Source: Marinobacter sp. F4216
Lineage (GTDB): Bacteria > Pseudomonadota > Gammaproteobacteria > Pseudomonadales > Oleiphilaceae
Length of the DNA stretch: 64,000 bases
Assembly: GCF_019931195.1 (NCBI RefSeq)
Contig: NZ_JAIOUO010000002.1
Span: 744,001 to 808,000 of the forward strand
Reading direction: 5' to 3'
Positions 9,701-17,296 of the stretch are shown here, in pieces (position 1 is the first letter of the stretch; each line of letters opens with the position of its first letter). The translations under genes were made by a program, and so were the position numbers. Below the pieces are notes generated by a model. It did not search any database, had not been told where the DNA came from, and was given only the letters and a program-made list of their open reading frames with translations.

Positions 9701-10686
9701 TCCTGGGAGACAAGGGCAAGGTGCTGGCGGAAGGTCGTGATTCTTCCGCCATTCAGGATCAGCTGGAGGGCAGGGCCGAGCAGGCATTGGCCGATGCCGC
9801 CAGTGAGGATAAGGGCACACCGTCGACGCCCGAGGCGGAGGACTGGCAATTCGGAACGCTCCCTGAAGAGGTGCAGACGGAAAAGGGCGGCATGCAGGTG
9901 ACGGTGTACCCGGCGCTGGAGGATCTCGGCGGCAAGGTGCGCCAGATTCGCTGCCTCGACCCGCTCACTGCCGAAGATACGACTCGCAAGGCGGTGGCTC
10001 GCCTGATTATCAACCGTTTTGGCAAGACCCTCGACGACCTTGACCGCAAGTTGCCTCATTTCAAACAGTCAGCGCTCCTGTTCGCGCCCGTGGGGCAGGC
10101 GAAGGTTCTGCTGGATGATCTTGTGCTGGCAACCGCCATGGCCCATTTTCTCACCGAGGGCGTTCCCCGGAGCCCCGACGCGTTCGAGGCGCTGTTTAAC
10201 CAGCATCGCGGTGATTTTATTCCTGCGCTGGAGGAAGCAGACGTGAACTTGCATCGCGCACTGTCCGGCTACCAGAAGGTGGCCAAGCAGCTCAAGGGCA
10301 AGATCAATCTTGCCCTGGCCAACAGCATGGCCGATCTCAAATTCCAGTTACAGCATCTGGTGTATCCGGGCTTCCTGGTAGAAACACCGCCGGAGTGGCT
10401 GGCGGAATATGGACGTTATTTCGAAGCTGCGCTGATTCGACTGGACAAAATGCCCCGCGAAATGGGCCGCGAGCGAGAATTTCTGCACACCATCGAGCCC
10501 CTTTGGTCCCGTTATGCCACCAAGAAGGCGGCGCAGGAGCGTCAGGGCGTCAGGGATGGGGAACTGGTGTTGTACCGCTGGATGCTGGAGGAATTCCGCG
10601 TGTCATTTTTTGCCCAGCAACTGGGAACAAAGATGACGGTGTCGGTCAAACGTCTGGATAAGCAGTGGGAGCAAACCCGCGTATGA
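6760..10686 (+). CDS. hrpA: ATP-dependent RNA helicase HrpA
   Basis: A DEAH-box RNA helicase of 1308 residues, the usual size of bacterial HrpA. The helicase core is N-terminal: GETGSGKT (residues 106-113, Walker A), DEAH (203-206), SAT (235-237), and the C-terminal RecA motifs STNVAETSLTVPGIRYVIDT and QRAGRCGRV. These are followed by the helicase-associated and OB-fold regions and the long HrpA-specific C-terminal domain. In other bacteria HrpA resolves stalled ribosomes on mRNA and affects mRNA processing. The gene stands alone after the fadD terminator. The assigned ATG lacks a strong ribosome binding site but leaves a normal N-terminus. Confidence 0.95.
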   Translation: MTRNAQQADKSPINGHAWAKDITEQLEACNQLEAARIVRAVARYRGKPGQKDLEKMNRWLERGKEVVQHRRSLHKPVSYPDGLPVSERVADIRDAIEHNQVVIIAGETGSGKTTQIPKICLDSGRGIRGLIGHTQPRRIAARSVATRIAEEIGEQIGQQIGYQVRFTDVTSEQSRVKVMTDGILLAEVQNDRFLDRYDTLIIDEAHERSLNIDFLLGYLRQLLPKRPDLKVIITSATIEVERFSAFFDKAPVIEVSGRTYPVDVRYRPLIGDEDDRDQGWTDGVLSALEEIEDHERSAKQPPGDVLVFLPGEREIRNLSKVLRHADLKHTEVLPLYSRLSAQEQNRVFQAHRGRRIVLSTNVAETSLTVPGIRYVIDTGVARISRYSVRSKIQRLPVEPISQASANQRAGRCGRVAPGICFRLYDETDFINRPEYTDPEILRTNLASVILQMATSGLGDIRKFPFLEAPDRRQVNDGYKLLEELGAVDDKRRVSRVGRSMARLPLDPRLARMLITAAEQGSLAETLIIIAGLSVQDPRERPQEKQQAADQAHAPFNDKESDFVTLLNIWNFYEEQRQELSQNQMKKVCQKHFLSWMRMREWRDVHRQLTLLCREQKFQFNDKSASYDALHRAILAGLLGQVAVKFEKREYLATRNRKVLIFPGSKVAKSSPKWIVAAEIVETSRVFARMVASIQPEWIEPLAGHVVKHHYFEPHWEQKRAQVMGYEKVTLYGLDVVPKRRIAYSKVDPAECRNLFIRRALVEGDYRSRAPFIARNRAMLDTVENLEKKTRRRDLLVDDEVLVAFYDERLPADIVSGRHFESWWKGLSADELKRLELSEDDVLQRPLDAGAAELYPDYLEWEGVRYPLSYEFEPTSERDGVTLQVPLMALKQIPSRRLEWLVPGLLREKCIALVKGLPKSLRRNFVPVPDFVDAALANMEPSNEPLALQLGDQLRRMTGVQIDPEVWPDAELPRHLRMGLRVLGDKGKVLAEGRDSSAIQDQLEGRAEQALADAASEDKGTPSTPEAEDWQFGTLPEEVQTEKGGMQVTVYPALEDLGGKVRQIRCLDPLTAEDTTRKAVARLIINRFGKTLDDLDRKLPHFKQSALLFAPVGQAKVLLDDLVLATAMAHFLTEGVPRSPDAFEALFNQHRGDFIPALEEADVNLHRALSGYQKVAKQLKGKINLALANSMADLKFQLQHLVYPGFLVETPPEWLAEYGRYFEAALIRLDKMPREMGREREFLHTIEPLWSRYATKKAAQERQGVRDGELVLYRWMLEEFRVSFFAQQLGTKMTVSVKRLDKQWEQTRV

Positions 10687-10819
10687 CCCGCCAACAGCGT
10701 CTTCGACCTTAGGCGTAGGGAGGGGGTGTTGCGCCGGGCAAAGCGCAGAGAGTGTGTTAGTATTCCTGCCACTGTAAAAGTCAAGAATTCTGGCCCAACG
10801 ACCATGACGTGGAGTAAGC

Positions 10820-11941
10820 GTGATTAAAGCCGTCATTAGCGGAACCGGTCTGTACACACCGCCCGCATCGATTGATAACGACGAACTGGTTGAGGCGTTT
10901 AACCAGTACGTTGAAAGGTTCAACTCCGAACATGCGGAAGAGATCGCCCGGGGCGATCTGGAGCCCCTTCAGCCATCTGCGTCGTCGTTCATTGAAAAGG
11001 CCTCCGGTATCAAGCGCCGACATGTGGTTGATCGGGAGGGTATCCTGAGCCCGGATCGGATGGCTCCTTATATTCCGGAGCGAAGTAACGACGAACCGTC
11101 GGTACAGTGCGACATGGCCGTTGCGGCCTCTAAGGGAGCGATGGAGCAGGCCGGCAAGACCGCCAGCGATGTGGATGCTGTCATTGTGGCCTGTTCGAAT
11201 CTGCAGCGTGCCTATCCGGCTGTTGCCATTGAAGTGCAGCAGGCGCTCGGTATTGATGGCTTTGCCTACGATATGAACGTGGCCTGCAGCTCCGCAACCT
11301 TTGGTTTGCAGGCGGCAGTCAATTCCGTTGAAAACGGTTCCGCCCGTGCCGTGCTGGTGGTGAGTCCCGAAATTTGCTCCGGCCATCTGAACTTCCGTGA
11401 TCGCGACAGCCATTTCATTTTCGGTGACGCCTGTACTGCCATCCTGGTGGAGCGGGAGGAAGATGTTGCTGAAGGGCAGGGCTTCGAAATTCTTGGCACC
11501 CGCCTGAAAACCCAGTTTTCCAACAACATCCGCAATAACTTCGGCTTCCTGAACCGCGCCGACGAATCCGGCATAGGCAAGCCCGACAAGCTGTTCATCC
11601 AGCAGGGACGCAAGGTGTTCAAGGAAGTGTCTCCGCTGGTGGCTGAGACTATCCAGAAACAGCTGGAATCGCTCTCACTGAGCCCGGATGATTTGCGCCG
11701 GATGTGGCTGCACCAGGCAAACCTGAACATGAATCAGTTGATTGCCCGCCGGGTGCTGGGGCGTGATGCGGCCGCTGATGAAGCGCCTGTTATTCTGGAT
11801 GAGTACGCCAATACCAGTTCAGCCGGTTCGATCATTGCCTTCCACAAATTCAAGGATGATTTCGAGCAGGGCGATATTGGCGTTATCTGTTCCTTTGGCG
11901 CTGGCTATTCCATTGGCAGCGTGGTCGTTCGTCACCGCTGA
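10820..11941 (+). CDS. beta-ketoacyl-ACP synthase III family protein (longer FabH-like type)
   Basis: A 373-residue KAS III condensing enzyme. The catalytic triad of the family is visible: Cys156 in NVACSSAT, His298 in WLHQANLNMNQ and Asn331 in YANTSSAGS. It is about 55 residues longer than housekeeping FabH (about 317), mainly through an insertion after residue 25 (AFNQYVERFNSEHAEEIARG). This resembles the Pseudomonas PA3286-type enzyme that condenses an acyl-CoA such as octanoyl-CoA with malonyl-ACP. That substrate is inferred by resemblance. The GTG start has GGAG upstream. It converges on a thioesterase gene with 8 bases between stops. Confidence 0.85.
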   Translation: MIKAVISGTGLYTPPASIDNDELVEAFNQYVERFNSEHAEEIARGDLEPLQPSASSFIEKASGIKRRHVVDREGILSPDRMAPYIPERSNDEPSVQCDMAVAASKGAMEQAGKTASDVDAVIVACSNLQRAYPAVAIEVQQALGIDGFAYDMNVACSSATFGLQAAVNSVENGSARAVLVVSPEICSGHLNFRDRDSHFIFGDACTAILVEREEDVAEGQGFEILGTRLKTQFSNNIRNNFGFLNRADESGIGKPDKLFIQQGRKVFKEVSPLVAETIQKQLESLSLSPDDLRRMWLHQANLNMNQLIARRVLGRDAAADEAPVILDEYANTSSAGSIIAFHKFKDDFEQGDIGVICSFGAGYSIGSVVVRHR

Positions 11942-11949
11942 TACCGGCG

Positions 11950-12357
11950 TCAGCTTGCTGCCAGCGCCCTCAGGGTGTCTGGCAGCGGCGCAGACGTTCG
12001 GGTTTTCCGGTCAAACCACACAATTTTCGCGTATCCTTCCGAATAAACGTCGCCCGAGTTCGCATCCCTGAGCAGGTAATAGGTGTCGAGGCTGGTGTTT
12101 CCTGCCTTGTCTACGTATGTTTCTACCAACAGGGTGGCTGGGTGATATAACTCCTTCAGAAACGTGGCGCTGGTCTTTATAATGACCGGGCCGGTGGGTT
12201 CCTCCGGGCCGCCCAATTGCAGGGAAGTGAGCCAGGCAATTCGGGCTTCCTCATAAAAACGAAAATAGACGGTGTTGTTGGCGTGGCCGTATGCGTCCAT
12301 GTCTCCCCACCGGAGTGGAACTTCAAGCGTAGCGACCTTCTTTCCGGGAATTGTCAT
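11950..12357 (-). CDS. acyl-CoA thioesterase, 4HBT hotdog family
   Basis: A hotdog-fold thioesterase of 135 residues from ATG at 12357, which has AGAGGAAA 5 bases upstream; the frame could extend to 12414, but that start has no such site. The 4HBT signature WGDMDAYGHANNTVYFRFYE (about residues 17-36) holds the catalytic Asp. The family hydrolyses acyl-CoA or acyl-ACP thioesters; the substrate is not evident, and YbgC/FadM-like roles are possible. It is transcribed towards the KAS III gene and divergently from mlaA. Confidence 0.85.
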   Translation of the reverse strand: MTIPGKKVATLEVPLRWGDMDAYGHANNTVYFRFYEEARIAWLTSLQLGGPEEPTGPVIIKTSATFLKELYHPATLLVETYVDKAGNTSLDTYYLLRDANSGDVYSEGYAKIVWFDRKTRTSAPLPDTLRALAAS

Positions 12358-12450
12358 TACTTTCCTCTGGATTGGCTGAATAACGTTCTCAAAATAGGGC
12401 GCCGGTATTCTCAACGAATTGAGTTGAATGAAACAACCTAAGAGTAACGA

Positions 12451-13233
12451 ATGAAAAAAGCTTTTCTGCGGCGTTGGAGTTTGCTGCCCGTCACGTTAGG
12501 CCTGTGCCTGATGCTTCCAGTCTCCCCGGCGGTTTCCCAGCCACTGCCTGAAACGGATGCTGGCGAGGTCATGGCGTTTCAAACCAATGACCCTTATGAG
12601 AACTGGAACCGGAAGGTCTATCGGTTCAATGACACGATCGATCGGTGGTTCCTCAAACCCGTGGCACAAACCTACCGGACGATCACACCGGATTTCGTGG
12701 ATCGGGGTATCACCAACTTTTTCGGCAATCTTGATGAGGTCCGTAACTTCGTCAACAGCTTGCTGCAGCTAAAGGGCGAGTCCGCCGTGGTGGCGGCAGG
12801 CCGGTTTACCTACAACACGGTGTTCGGGCTCGCAGGCTTTATTGACGTGGCAACAGTCTTTGATCTGCCAGCGCGGCCAGAGGATTTCGGTCAAACCCTG
12901 GGGCACTGGGGCGTTGGCTCCGGGCCTTATCTGGTGATTCCTCTGCTGGGGCCGTCAACACCCCGGCGCCTGGGTGGATACGGTGCCGATTTGCTGGTGC
13001 TGCCATCCCTCTGGGATAACGTGGACAGCCCCTACAACTACTACGCAAGGGGCGTTCAGCTGGTTGACCGGCGGGCAGACCTGATTCCCGCCGAGAGCTT
13101 CATTTCCGGTGACAGCTATACCTTTGTTCGGAACGCATTCCTTCAGCGCAGGGAGTTTCTCATCAATGATGGTGTGGTGGTGGAAGACCCCTTTGCCAGT
13201 GGCGATGATGACCTGATGCTTGAGGATTTCTGA
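12451..13233 (+). CDS. mlaA: MlaA/VacJ-family outer membrane phospholipid-transport protein, without an evident lipobox
   Basis: A 260-residue protein matching MlaA: DPYENWNRKVYRFNDTIDRW (about residues 47-66) followed by the membrane-embedded domain (NFFGNLDEVRNFVNSLLQ, GWV-like region ETLGHWG-type FGQTLGHWGVGSGPYLVIP). In other bacteria MlaA sits in the outer membrane with porins and removes misplaced phospholipids from the outer leaflet, passing them to MlaC. The N-terminal signal peptide has Cys19 preceded by L-G-L, which breaks the lipobox rule, and the more likely cut is SPAVSQ by signal peptidase I. The other mla genes are not nearby. The C-terminus is acidic (DPFASGDDDLMLEDF). Confidence 0.88.
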   Translation: MKKAFLRRWSLLPVTLGLCLMLPVSPAVSQPLPETDAGEVMAFQTNDPYENWNRKVYRFNDTIDRWFLKPVAQTYRTITPDFVDRGITNFFGNLDEVRNFVNSLLQLKGESAVVAAGRFTYNTVFGLAGFIDVATVFDLPARPEDFGQTLGHWGVGSGPYLVIPLLGPSTPRRLGGYGADLLVLPSLWDNVDSPYNYYARGVQLVDRRADLIPAESFISGDSYTFVRNAFLQRREFLINDGVVVEDPFASGDDDLMLEDF

Positions 13234-13269
13234 TCGGATTTATCTGGCGAGCAATAGTGGAGGGCTTCG

Positions 13270-14757
13270 GTGCTTAGGGATCCAAGGATCAAGAAATACA
13301 GAAAAATGCTGGCCGAAGCCGAGAACTATGAGGTCTGGAAAGCGGCGGCGTTGGAGCTCGATATTCTCGAGGGCAATGCCGACTGGAAGGAGGATTTCTC
13401 CTCTGATCTTTACCACTACGAACTGATCTATGATCGTCTGAGCCACCTCAAGCAGTATCGTCAGCAGAACGATATCCATCGGCTCAAACGAGCGCTCAGA
13501 GAAGGCCTGCACCACGATCTGGGTAATCTCGGAAACCCGGCGCTGTACCGTCGCTCCAGGGTGGGCACCAAGCACCTCATCGAGGAATACATTACCCAGG
13601 CCTGTGAGGCCCTGGACTTTCTTTGCGATCATCCCGTCCCCGATTTTCCGGTTGAGGAAAAGCTGCGCTTCTTCCGGGAGACCCTCAAAAGTTTTGGCCG
13701 TCCCACCCTGTTGCTGAGTGGCGGTGCAACCCTCGGGATTTTTCACTTTGGCGTTATCAAAGCGCTCTGGGAAAAGGGGCTGCTGCCCCAGGTGGTGGCC
13801 GGCTCAAGTATTGGGGCCATTATCGCCGGTATCCTAGGGGTACATACCGACGCCGAAATCCCGGAGATGCTGGTTCCCGAAACCCATAACCTCAAGGCGT
13901 GGAAGTGGCGCGGACTGCTCAGCGCCATGCGTGGCGATGGCCTGATGGACCAGGAGCAGCTTAAACGATGTCTCCGCGAGAACATCGGTGAATACACTTT
14001 CGAAGAGGCCTACGAGCGCACTGGCCGTTCCATTAATATCAGCGTTTCCCCCATTCAGACGCATCAAAAAGCGCGGCTGCTTTGCGGATACACTTCGCCT
14101 TACCTGATGGTATGGAGTGCTGCACTTGCCAGTGCGGCGGTGCCCGGCGTATTCCCGCCAGTGACCCTGATGAAGAAGGACATACACGGAAACGTCCTGC
14201 CGTATATGCCACGGCTGAAGTTTGTGGATGGGTCGGTGGTGAGTGACTTGCCCATTGAACGGCTCATGCACCTGTACGATGTGAATTTCACCATTGTCAG
14301 CCAGACGAATCCGCATGTGGTGCCGTTCCTGGGCGATCAGGCGGACGATGACAGGCTGTCGCTATCCCGGCTCCCGCTCCACCTGCTGAAGTCGGAAGTG
14401 CAGTTTCATGGTCAGGGGGTTTTCGACTACCTGCGCAAGCGAGTGCGACCGGAGCTGCTTCGTCAGGCTTCCGGGCAGCTTTACACGATGATGGCCCAGC
14501 GCTATTCGGGCGATGTCACCATTGCGCCCACCTATTCGTTCCGGGACTACGGTCGGATGTTGGCGAATCCGGACCCCAAATACCTGCGCCAGATGATTCT
14601 GGCAGGAGAGCGGGCGACCTGGCCAAAAATCTCGATGATTCGTTCCCATGCCCGGATTTCCAAGACCCTGGAGCGATGCGTTGCACGTCTTAAACAGGAT
14701 AGAGGGCACAGCGGCGAGCTCCGACTGGTCAGGAAAAACGATTCCGGGAACGCCTGA
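13270..14757 (+). CDS. patatin-like phospholipase with DUF3336 domain
   Basis: A 495-residue protein. The N-terminal about 140 residues match DUF3336 (KYRKMLAEAENYEVWKAAAL-like helical region), and the patatin domain follows. The oxyanion loop is SGGATLG (about 150-156) and the catalytic Ser180 lies in GSSIG (178-182); the catalytic Asp is probably in VDGSVVSDLP. The family hydrolyses acyl esters such as phospholipids or triacylglycerols. The GTG start at 13270 has GGAGGG 5 bases upstream. It lies 36 bases after mlaA in the same direction, so the two could be co-transcribed and both act on lipids; that link is inference. Confidence 0.88.
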   Translation: MLRDPRIKKYRKMLAEAENYEVWKAAALELDILEGNADWKEDFSSDLYHYELIYDRLSHLKQYRQQNDIHRLKRALREGLHHDLGNLGNPALYRRSRVGTKHLIEEYITQACEALDFLCDHPVPDFPVEEKLRFFRETLKSFGRPTLLLSGGATLGIFHFGVIKALWEKGLLPQVVAGSSIGAIIAGILGVHTDAEIPEMLVPETHNLKAWKWRGLLSAMRGDGLMDQEQLKRCLRENIGEYTFEEAYERTGRSINISVSPIQTHQKARLLCGYTSPYLMVWSAALASAAVPGVFPPVTLMKKDIHGNVLPYMPRLKFVDGSVVSDLPIERLMHLYDVNFTIVSQTNPHVVPFLGDQADDDRLSLSRLPLHLLKSEVQFHGQGVFDYLRKRVRPELLRQASGQLYTMMAQRYSGDVTIAPTYSFRDYGRMLANPDPKYLRQMILAGERATWPKISMIRSHARISKTLERCVARLKQDRGHSGELRLVRKNDSGNA

Positions 14758-14758
14758 G

Positions 14759-14788
14759 ATGACAGCCCCTTGGCGCCAACGGTATGAT
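14759..14788 (+). promoter_or_regulatory. candidate promoter for gspA-gspB
   Basis: ATGACA at 14759-14764 and TATGAT at 14783-14788 are 18 bases apart and resemble a sigma-70 -35/-10 pair, 67 bases before the gspA start. Found by eye only. Confidence 0.35.
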
Positions 14789-14854
14789 ACGGCGATAGTT
14801 AAAGGGGCGCGCTCCACAGCGATTCCCGACGCCTGAGCACCATACTGGATACCC

Positions 14855-16555
14855 ATGTATTACGACTTTTTCGGTTTTCGGGAACCACCGTTTTCCATCG
14901 CACCCGACCCCAGATACCTGTATCTCAGCGAACGACACAAAGAAGCGCTGGCGCACCTGATGTACGGGGTGAAGGGGCAGGGTGGGTTTATCGTGATCAC
15001 CGGTGAGGTGGGCACGGGGAAAACCACCATTTCTCGCTGCTTTATCGAAAATGCGCCGGACTATGTGGATATTGCGCTGATCCTGAATCCACGATTGTCG
15101 GCGCGGGAACTGTTGTCCTCAATCTGCAGCGAGATGGAAATTCCCCATCAGTCCGATGCCAGCGTCAAGACAATGGTTGACCTGCTCAATCGGGAACTGC
15201 TCAAGGCGCATGCCGCCGGCCGGCACAAAGTTCTTTTGATCGACGAAGCCCAGAACCTGTCCGCCGATGTGTTGGAACAGTTGCGTTTGCTGACCAACCT
15301 GGAAACCGCTGAGAAAAAACTTCTGCAGATTGTGTTACTCGGGCAACCTGAGTTGCAGCAGATTCTTGGACTGCCCGAACTGCGGCAATTAAACCAACGG
15401 GTCACGGCCCGGTACCATCTGGATGCGATCGGAAAGGCCGAATTGCCCAATTACCTTCGTTATCGTCTCGGCGTTGCCGGTGTTCGGGGCGAGGTGTTTT
15501 CCCCAAGAGCGATAGGCCGGCTCTATCAGGAAAGTGAGGGCATTCCGCGTCTGATCAATCTGATCAGTGATCGAGCGCTGCTTGGCGCCTACGCCGAAAG
15601 CGAGCACGAGATTACGGCCTCTCATATTCGACAGGCCGCCCGAGAAGTACGCGGGCATGAAGGATGGCAACAGAGTGGCCGGCCCGGTTGGCTATCCCGC
15701 CCACACCGATATCTGATGCTGGCAGCTCTTGCACTGGTGGCCTTCATTAGTCTGGCCTGGCTTTACCAGAAGTCACCAATTGCCGATGCCACCGCCATGC
15801 AGGAGATCGCGGGCGACCTTCTGGCGACCGGGAAAATTGATCGGCCGGATGACAATAGTCCCTTACAGGAAAGCGCGGCGGCACAGCCGGTTGAGCCTGC
15901 AGAAAATGTGGCTGAGCCCTCTCGGGCTCTGTTCGAGTTTGGCTCGGATGCGCTGGCCTTGCCGGAAGGGTATCGGTCTCTGTTTGAAATCTGGGGCAGA
16001 GAGTATCAGGCAGACCAGTCCCCGGCTCCATGTGACTTTGCCCTGACCGAAGGCCTTGGCTGTCTTGAACGGCAGGGCACCCGCCGCAGCCTCGAATTTC
16101 TGAACCGGCCGGCGTTGCTCGAACTCCGTGGCGATTCCGGAGAGAGAGGCTACGTGGTGCTCAGGACACTGATGGGCGATGTGGCCGAGGTGGACACCCG
16201 GATAGGTGTGCGGCAGGTGTCCTTTGCAAGCATTGAGCCCTATTGGTTCGGTACCTACCAGATCCTGTGGAGCCGGCCTTCGTTTCTGGATGCCCGGGGA
16301 GACACTGCAAACAGGGCCGAGCAGCTCTGGTTGGGCGCACGCATGATGGAGCTTGCTGATAAATACACGGCGTCGAGAACGGAAAATGCTCGTGTTAAGC
16401 GGTTGGGTACCGAAGAGCAGGTTCGCTGGTATCAGGATCTGAAGGGCCTGAGTGTCGATGGTATTGCAGGTGCCATGACCATCATCCAGATCAATAATGA
16501 TCTAGATTCGGACTTGCCACGTCTGGTCCCCGGCGCTCGTTCCGGAAAGGGGTAA
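14855..16555 (+). CDS. gspA: GspA/ExeA-family AAA ATPase of type II secretion assembly
   Basis: A 566-residue protein starting with the typical ExeA N-terminus (YYDFFGFREPPFSIAPDPRY). The AAA domain carries GEVGTGKT (50-57, Walker A) and LLIDEAQNL (Walker B). One membrane segment follows (about 286-304). The periplasmic part ends in a peptidoglycan-binding-type motif (VRWYQDLKGLSVDGIAG, about 526-542). In Aeromonas, ExeA with ExeB helps insert the secretin through the peptidoglycan. The next gene, gspB, starts 3 bases after the stop, which supports this over the related MshM or FHA-type ATPases. No other type II secretion genes are in the window. Confidence 0.88.
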   Translation: MYYDFFGFREPPFSIAPDPRYLYLSERHKEALAHLMYGVKGQGGFIVITGEVGTGKTTISRCFIENAPDYVDIALILNPRLSARELLSSICSEMEIPHQSDASVKTMVDLLNRELLKAHAAGRHKVLLIDEAQNLSADVLEQLRLLTNLETAEKKLLQIVLLGQPELQQILGLPELRQLNQRVTARYHLDAIGKAELPNYLRYRLGVAGVRGEVFSPRAIGRLYQESEGIPRLINLISDRALLGAYAESEHEITASHIRQAAREVRGHEGWQQSGRPGWLSRPHRYLMLAALALVAFISLAWLYQKSPIADATAMQEIAGDLLATGKIDRPDDNSPLQESAAAQPVEPAENVAEPSRALFEFGSDALALPEGYRSLFEIWGREYQADQSPAPCDFALTEGLGCLERQGTRRSLEFLNRPALLELRGDSGERGYVVLRTLMGDVAEVDTRIGVRQVSFASIEPYWFGTYQILWSRPSFLDARGDTANRAEQLWLGARMMELADKYTASRTENARVKRLGTEEQVRWYQDLKGLSVDGIAGAMTIIQINNDLDSDLPRLVPGARSGKG

Positions 16556-16558
16556 CAC

Positions 16559-17296
16559 ATGTCGTACATACTCGATGCTCTCAGAAAATCCGAGACCGAG
16601 CGGCGTCAGGGTAAAGTGCCCGATCTTGGCCAGCAGGTTCAGTTGATCCACAAGCCCAAGAAGAAGTCCATCTCACCAGTGGTCTGGCTAAGCATCGCTT
16701 TGCTGGTGAATGCCGGGATCGTCGCCGGTGTATTCTGGCAACGCTCAGCGCCTGCTGTTGATTCAGAGACAGTAATGGCCGTGCCAAAAAAAGGCGAGCC
16801 TGAGACACATTCGCCCTCCCCAGCGGTTTCGAAGACGTCGGTTGAGCGCATGCCGGAAGGCCGCCCTGAGAGTGTCCCCGTGAGTCAGTCCAATGCCACT
16901 GTTAACCCGGTAGAAACGGCAACCAGGTTCGACGATGCCAACCCCGAGGTTATCAAGCCCGGCCCTCAGGAACGTCCCGTTATTATCACGCCGTCTTCCC
17001 AGCCAGAACGGTCCGCCGAACCTGTCGACGAACGAGGTCCAGCTGAGCGCGTTCCCCATCTGGTCGAACTGCCCTTATCTTTCCAGCGGAGCATTCCCGA
17101 TTTGACCTTCAACAGCCATATCCATTCTTCCGACCCCTTCGCCAGCCGGGTGATGATCAACAATCAGTACCTGCGCAGAGGCGATACGTTCTCTGGCGTA
17201 GAGGTTGAGGACATAACCGAGGAAGGCGTTATTCTGAGCAAGCAGGGGCAGCGTTTCCGGGTTGGCATCGTCCGTGACTGGGTGAGCCCCCGGTAA
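16559..17296 (+). CDS. gspB: type II secretion assembly protein GspB
   Basis: A 245-residue protein beginning MSYILDALRKSETERRQGK, the characteristic GspB N-terminus. It has one membrane segment (about 41-60), a Pro-rich periplasmic linker, and a C-terminal GspB domain (residues 175-245, with FNSHIHSSDPFASRVMINNQ). It should complex with GspA to assemble the secretin. GGAAAGGGG precedes the ATG, which lies 3 bases after the gspA stop. Its stop TAA overlaps the dinG start by one base, so gspA-gspB-dinG probably form one transcript. Confidence 0.9.
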   Translation: MSYILDALRKSETERRQGKVPDLGQQVQLIHKPKKKSISPVVWLSIALLVNAGIVAGVFWQRSAPAVDSETVMAVPKKGEPETHSPSPAVSKTSVERMPEGRPESVPVSQSNATVNPVETATRFDDANPEVIKPGPQERPVIITPSSQPERSAEPVDERGPAERVPHLVELPLSFQRSIPDLTFNSHIHSSDPFASRVMINNQYLRRGDTFSGVEVEDITEEGVILSKQGQRFRVGIVRDWVSPR

